NCBI RefSeq assembly: GCF_020707265.1 | Contig: NZ_JAJFEQ010000020.1 | Span: forward strand, 1 to 37,004 | Reading direction: 5' to 3' | Length of the DNA: 37,004 bases | From: Massilia sp. IC2-477 | GTDB lineage: Bacteria > Pseudomonadota > Gammaproteobacteria > Burkholderiales > Burkholderiaceae_D | Shown here: positions 33,696 to 37,004 of the stretch, piece by piece | Numbering within the stretch: position 1 is the first letter of the stretch | How the letters are laid out: each line of letters begins with the position of its first letter | The notes under the pieces: generated by a model | Told to the model about the DNA's origin: nothing | What the model saw: only the letters and a program-made list of their open reading frames with translations | Database searches by the model: none | Made by a program: the position numbers and the translations under genes

Positions 33696-34515
33696 GCAGC
33701 CCGCACTGGGGCTGTCAGGCTCCAGAACAAGAGGCTTTCAAATCGACCCCGTCCTTTCTTCCATCCTGCTGGCGACCGTGATCGCCGGCGTCGTCAGCAT
33801 TACCGGCGCTGCCGTATTCTCGTTCGCGCTGCTGTCGAAAGTGGTGGAGCGGATGGTCAGCCTGTCGGTCGGCATCATGCTGGCCACCTCGCTGCTGCAC
33901 GCGCTGCCGGAAGCCTTCGAGTCGAACGCCGATCCGCGCAGCCTGTTCGCCACGCTGCTGGGCGGCCTGCTGGCCTTCTTCGTGCTGGAAAAACTGGCGA
34001 TCCTGCGCCATTCGCACCACCACGAAGGCGACGGCCACCACCACGCGCATGGCCATGACGCCCATCAGGCCGGCAAGTCGGGCTGGATGATTCTGCTGGG
34101 CGACGCGATGCACAACTTCACCGACGGCATCCTGATCGCCGCGGCCTTCCTCGCCAACCCGGAACTGGGCATCGTCACCGCGCTGGCCATCGTCGCGCAC
34201 GAGATCCCGCAGGAGATCGGCGACTTCATCGTGCTGCTCAACGCCGGCTTCTCGCGCCTGCGCGCCTACGTCTTCAACCTGCTGTGCAGCCTGATGGCGG
34301 TGGTGGGCGGCCTGCTCGGCTACTTCACCCTGGACCAGGCCAGCGGCCTGATTCCCTACGTGCTGGTGTTCGCGTCCTCCGGCTTCATCTACATCGCCGT
34401 CAGCGACCTGATGCCGCAGATGCAGCGCCGCGCCACCGTGCGCGAATCGGTGCCCCAGGTGGCGCTGATCGCGCTCGGCGTGGCCATCGTGGTGGCGCTG
34501 AACCACGCGTACTGA
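33685..34515 (+). CDS. ZIP family divalent metal transporter
   Basis: The 276-codon frame encodes a ZIP-type inner-membrane transporter (zinc, possibly iron or manganese) with about eight membrane segments. The metal-path motifs are HNFTDGILIAAAF and AHEIPQEIGDFIVLL in TM4 and TM5. A His-rich cytoplasmic loop (HSHHHEGDGHHHAHGHDAHQ) lies between TM3 and TM4. The start is uncertain. ATG at 33685 lies in a hairpin and in the predicted -10; the homologous part begins at about residue 20 (QIDPVLSSILLATV), where AAGAGG precedes an ATC at 33742. Downstream is the TonB receptor that probably supplies the metal. Confidence 0.9.
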   Translation: MPGLQPALGLSGSRTRGFQIDPVLSSILLATVIAGVVSITGAAVFSFALLSKVVERMVSLSVGIMLATSLLHALPEAFESNADPRSLFATLLGGLLAFFVLEKLAILRHSHHHEGDGHHHAHGHDAHQAGKSGWMILLGDAMHNFTDGILIAAAFLANPELGIVTALAIVAHEIPQEIGDFIVLLNAGFSRLRAYVFNLLCSLMAVVGGLLGYFTLDQASGLIPYVLVFASSGFIYIAVSDLMPQMQRRATVRESVPQVALIALGVAIVVALNHAY

Positions 34516-34584
34516 CGCGGTTTTCCCTTTTTACTTTTCCGATGCCCGGCAGGGCAGGGCTGCGCACGCTTCTTGTCTTGTTAT

Positions 34585-34600
34585 TGATAATGACTTATCA
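34585..34600. promoter_or_regulatory. Fur/Zur-family-like operator ahead of the TonB receptor
   Basis: TGATAA-TGAC-TTATCA is a perfect 6-base-arm palindrome in an AT-rich setting (TATTGATAATGACTTATC). It resembles the GATAAT-type sites of Fur-family repressors, 36 bases ahead of the receptor ATG where it would block transcription when metal is plentiful. Which family member (Zur or Fur) binds cannot be told by eye. Confidence 0.5.
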
Positions 34601-34635
34601 TTACCGTCAGAACTCAACAACAAGGAAGCCCCGCC

Positions 34636-36714
34636 ATGCCATCTCCGACCCTGCAACGCACGCCGCTCGCGCTGGCGATCCTGTTCGCCTTTGCCGCGCC
34701 GCTCGCCCATGCCCAGACCGACAGCCGCCTGAAGGCCGACCCCGACAGCGTTCCGACCGTGGTGGTGTCCGCCAGCGCGCTCGGCGTGCTGGAAGACGAC
34801 ATGATCACGCCCGTCACCTCGCTGTCCGGCGGCGCCCTGGTGCGCGCCCGCGAATCGACACTGGGCGAGACCCTGGCCAACCAGCCGGGCATCAGCTCGA
34901 GCCACTTCGGCGCCGGCGCCAGCCGCCCGGTCATCCGCGGCATGGATGGCCCGCGCGTGAAGATCCTGTCCGACGGTGCGGAAGTGCAGGACGCGTCCAC
35001 CATCAGCCCGGACCACGCGGTCGGCTTCGAGCCGGTGCTGGCCGAACGCATCGAAGTGCTGCGCGGCCCGTCGGCGCTGGCCTATGGCGGCGGCGCGGTG
35101 GGCGGCGTGGTCAACATCCTGGACCGCAAGATTCCAACCCGGATGCCGGACAAGCCGATCGAAGGCAGCGCCGAGGTGCGCGGCAATTCCGTGGCGCGCG
35201 AAAAGACCGGTGCCTTCGAACTCACCGGCGGGGCGGGCAACATCGCCGTGCACGCCGAAGGCGTCAAGCGCGACGCCGGCGACTACCGTGTCGGCAAGGG
35301 CTGGGAAGACGGCAAGCGCGTGAACGGCAGCTACAAGGAAACCGAAACCGGCACCGTCGGCCTGTCCTGGGTGGGCGAGCGCGGCTACCTGGGCGCGGCC
35401 TACACCAGGGAGCGCACGGAATACGGCATCCCCGGCCACAATCACGAATTCGAGAGCTGCCACCCGCACGGCGACCACCTGCATTGCGGCGGCCATGGCC
35501 ACGAGGAGGGCGAAGAGCACGACCACGAGCACGAGCACGGCGCCGAGGAAGTGCCGGTCGTGAAGCTGAATAGTGACCGCTGGGACCTGCGCGGCGAATA
35601 CCGCAATCCGGTGGCCGGCATCGAAAAAGTGCGCCTGCGCGCCGCCTTCACCGACTATCGCCACGACGAGCTCGAAGAGAACGTGGTCGCTACCAGCTTC
35701 CTGAACAAGGGGCACGACGTGCGTCTTGAAGCGGAACATGCGCCGCTGGGCGGCTGGCGCGGCGTGATCGGCCTGCAGACCACGCGCCGCGACTTCCGCA
35801 CGGTTGGCGAAGAGGCCTACGTGCCGCCGACCGTGACGAAGAAACACGCCGTGTTCGTCACCGAGGAATACAAGCTGGACAACTGGCGCTTCGAGGCCGG
35901 CGCGCGCCACGAGTGGCAGGACATCGCGGTCGACAGCGCGACGCAGAACGATACCGATGCGCGCGGCACCTCGGTGGCGCTGGGCGCGGTGTGGAAGTTC
36001 CAGCCGCAGTATTCGCTGCGCGCCGGCCTGTCGCGCAGCCACCGCCTGCCCACCGCGGAAGAGCTGTACGCCGGTGGCGTGCACCTGGCCACAGCCACCT
36101 ATGAGATCGGCAACCAGGACCTTGGCAAGGAAACCTCGAACAACATCGACATCACCCTGCGCAAGTTCGAAGGCGACACCACCTTCTCGCTGAGCGCCTT
36201 CCACAACCGCGTCGACAACTACATCTACGCGCACACGCTGGACAACCACGATGGCTTCCAGCTGGTGGAATACGCGCAGCGCGACGCCACCTTCACCGGC
36301 TTCGAAGGAGAGCTGCGCCACAAGTTCTCAAAGGTGGTGGAGGGCACGCTGTTCGGCGACCTCGTGCGCGCCCGGTTCGAAGGCGGGGAGGGCAGCCGCA
36401 ACATCCCGCGCATCCCGGCGCACCGCATCGGCGTGCGCCTGAACGCCGACTGGCAGGCCTGGCACGGCATGCTGGAACTGGTCCGTGTCGGCAAACAGGA
36501 CCGGGTGGCGGAGTTCGAGGGCCGTACCGGCGGATACAATATGCTGAACCTCGGCACACACTATACGACGCGCATTGGCGGCGTGCCGGCCCAGCTCTAC
36601 GCCCGCATCAACAACCTCACAAATGAACTGGCGTTCAGCCACACGTCCTTCATCAAGGAAGCGGCGCCGCTGCCGGGCCGTAACATCACCGCGGGCCTGC
36701 GCTTCGTCTTCTGA
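34636..36714 (+). CDS. TonB-dependent outer-membrane receptor, ZnuD-like
   Basis: The 692-residue receptor has a signal peptide (about 1-26, ending AHAQ), a plug domain (TLGETLANQPGISSSHFGAG, RPVIRGMDGPRVKILSDG, ERIEVLRGPSALAYGGGAVGGVVNI) and a 22-strand barrel ending in the outer-membrane C-terminal signature GLRFVF. A very His/Glu/Asp-rich extracellular loop (about residues 268-302, with CHPHGDHLHC and HDHEHEHG) suits binding of zinc or similar metals, as in Neisseria ZnuD. Energy comes from TonB-ExbBD encoded elsewhere. AAGGAAGC precedes the ATG. It is flanked by a ZIP transporter and a MerC-like gene, which supports a metal-uptake role. Confidence 0.94.
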   Translation: MPSPTLQRTPLALAILFAFAAPLAHAQTDSRLKADPDSVPTVVVSASALGVLEDDMITPVTSLSGGALVRARESTLGETLANQPGISSSHFGAGASRPVIRGMDGPRVKILSDGAEVQDASTISPDHAVGFEPVLAERIEVLRGPSALAYGGGAVGGVVNILDRKIPTRMPDKPIEGSAEVRGNSVAREKTGAFELTGGAGNIAVHAEGVKRDAGDYRVGKGWEDGKRVNGSYKETETGTVGLSWVGERGYLGAAYTRERTEYGIPGHNHEFESCHPHGDHLHCGGHGHEEGEEHDHEHEHGAEEVPVVKLNSDRWDLRGEYRNPVAGIEKVRLRAAFTDYRHDELEENVVATSFLNKGHDVRLEAEHAPLGGWRGVIGLQTTRRDFRTVGEEAYVPPTVTKKHAVFVTEEYKLDNWRFEAGARHEWQDIAVDSATQNDTDARGTSVALGAVWKFQPQYSLRAGLSRSHRLPTAEELYAGGVHLATATYEIGNQDLGKETSNNIDITLRKFEGDTTFSLSAFHNRVDNYIYAHTLDNHDGFQLVEYAQRDATFTGFEGELRHKFSKVVEGTLFGDLVRARFEGGEGSRNIPRIPAHRIGVRLNADWQAWHGMLELVRVGKQDRVAEFEGRTGGYNMLNLGTHYTTRIGGVPAQLYARINNLTNELAFSHTSFIKEAAPLPGRNITAGLRFVF

Positions 36715-37004
36715 TGAAACAACTGATCAGGTTTGCCGACTACGCGGGCATCGCGGCGTCGGCCCTGTGCCTGGTACATTGCCTGGCGATGCCGCTGCTG
36801 CTGGCGGCATTTCCGCTGCTGGGATTGGGGAACGACCATCATGCGCTGCATGACGCCTTGCTGGTGGGCGTGAGCCTGCCGGTGCTGCTGGCGCTGGTGC
36901 CCGGCTATGTAAAGCACCGGGATCCGGCGGCGCTGGGGCTCGGACTGGCCGGGCTGAGCGCCTTCCTGGTGGCGGTGTTCGTGGTCGGTCCGCGCTTCGG
37001 GGAG
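36714..37004 (+). CDS. MerC domain-containing membrane protein (N-terminal part)
   Basis: The 97 visible codons encode a membrane protein whose start overlaps the receptor stop by one base (TGATG). The first helix contains CLVHCLAMPLLLAAFP, the Cys-x-x-His-Cys pattern of MerC-type proteins, followed by GLGNDHHALHD and two further hydrophobic segments. MerC imports mercuric ions in mer operons, but MerC-like proteins coupled to ZnuD-like receptors suggest zinc handling. The frame runs off the window's end, so length is unknown. Confidence 0.85.
   Translation, partial: MKQLIRFADYAGIAASALCLVHCLAMPLLLAAFPLLGLGNDHHALHDALLVGVSLPVLLALVPGYVKHRDPAALGLGLAGLSAFLVAVFVVGPRFGE

Noticed and set aside
34531..36321. 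A 596-codon open frame antisense to the TonB receptor
   Set aside because: No start signal or recognisable domain; it mirrors the receptor gene, which has plug and barrel motifs.

Overview
The window looks like a chromosomal segment of a betaproteobacterium of the Oxalobacteraceae (Massilia/Telluria/Duganella-like). The grounds are high GC with GC-ending codons in most genes, the run polA / DUF2782 / thrB / BPSS1780-type membrane protein / uvrD, a PEP-CTERM protein, a secreted plant-polysaccharide enzyme and many signalling proteins. No 16S, tRNA or other taxonomic marker is present, so the placement is inference.

Layout. 1-127: right end of an IS3-family insertion sequence. 160-3186: secreted subtilisin-like protease (-) and glutathione-dependent formaldehyde dehydrogenase frmA (+). 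3358-5319: BlaR1-like M56 membrane metallopeptidase with a heptad-repeat tail, an operator-like palindrome over its promoter, and a strong terminator. 5344-7151: MITE-like palindrome, then SRPBCC, GFA and hemerythrin proteins. 7281-15024: DNA repair and housekeeping core (uvrD, BPSS1780-like, thrB, DUF2782-like, polA). 15057-20692: secreted S41 protease, PEP-CTERM protein and a 1187-residue bifunctional pectate lyase/pectin methylesterase. 20697-26234: visibly AT-richer signalling block (CACHE-HAMP-GGDEF cyclase, chemoreceptor, GNAT, EAL protein, 17-codon ORF, GNAT), probably acquired or at least compositionally distinct. 26414-29733: periplasmic amino-acid-type binding protein transcribed just ahead of a hybrid histidine kinase. 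29983-33653: DUF4382 lipoprotein, membrane metallophosphoesterase and a Tat-exported dienelactone hydrolase. 33685-37004: metal-uptake cluster of ZIP transporter, His-rich TonB receptor (ZnuD-like) and a MerC-like protein cut by the window edge.

How the genes work together. The PL1-CE8 enzyme can both de-esterify and cleave pectin, and the adjacent PEP-CTERM protein suggests an exopolysaccharide or cell-surface context. The 20.7-26.2 kb block combines making c-di-GMP (RxxD and AGDEF motifs intact), degrading it (EAL-type protein with its acidic residues retained) and chemotaxis signalling, which could link surface growth to motility. The binding protein and hybrid kinase form a likely two-gene extracellular sensing module without ABC permease genes. 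The ZIP, TonB receptor and MerC-like genes, with a Fur-family-like operator between the first two, form a plausible zinc or other divalent-metal import system across both membranes.

No CRISPR array, tRNA, rRNA or complete prophage was seen. The most unusual points are the pectinase fusion, the MCP-GNAT-EAL-GNAT gene chain with stop/start overlaps, the binding-protein/kinase pair, the M56 protein without a BlaI partner, a predicted leaderless uvrD mRNA, and several compound palindromic repeats between genes.
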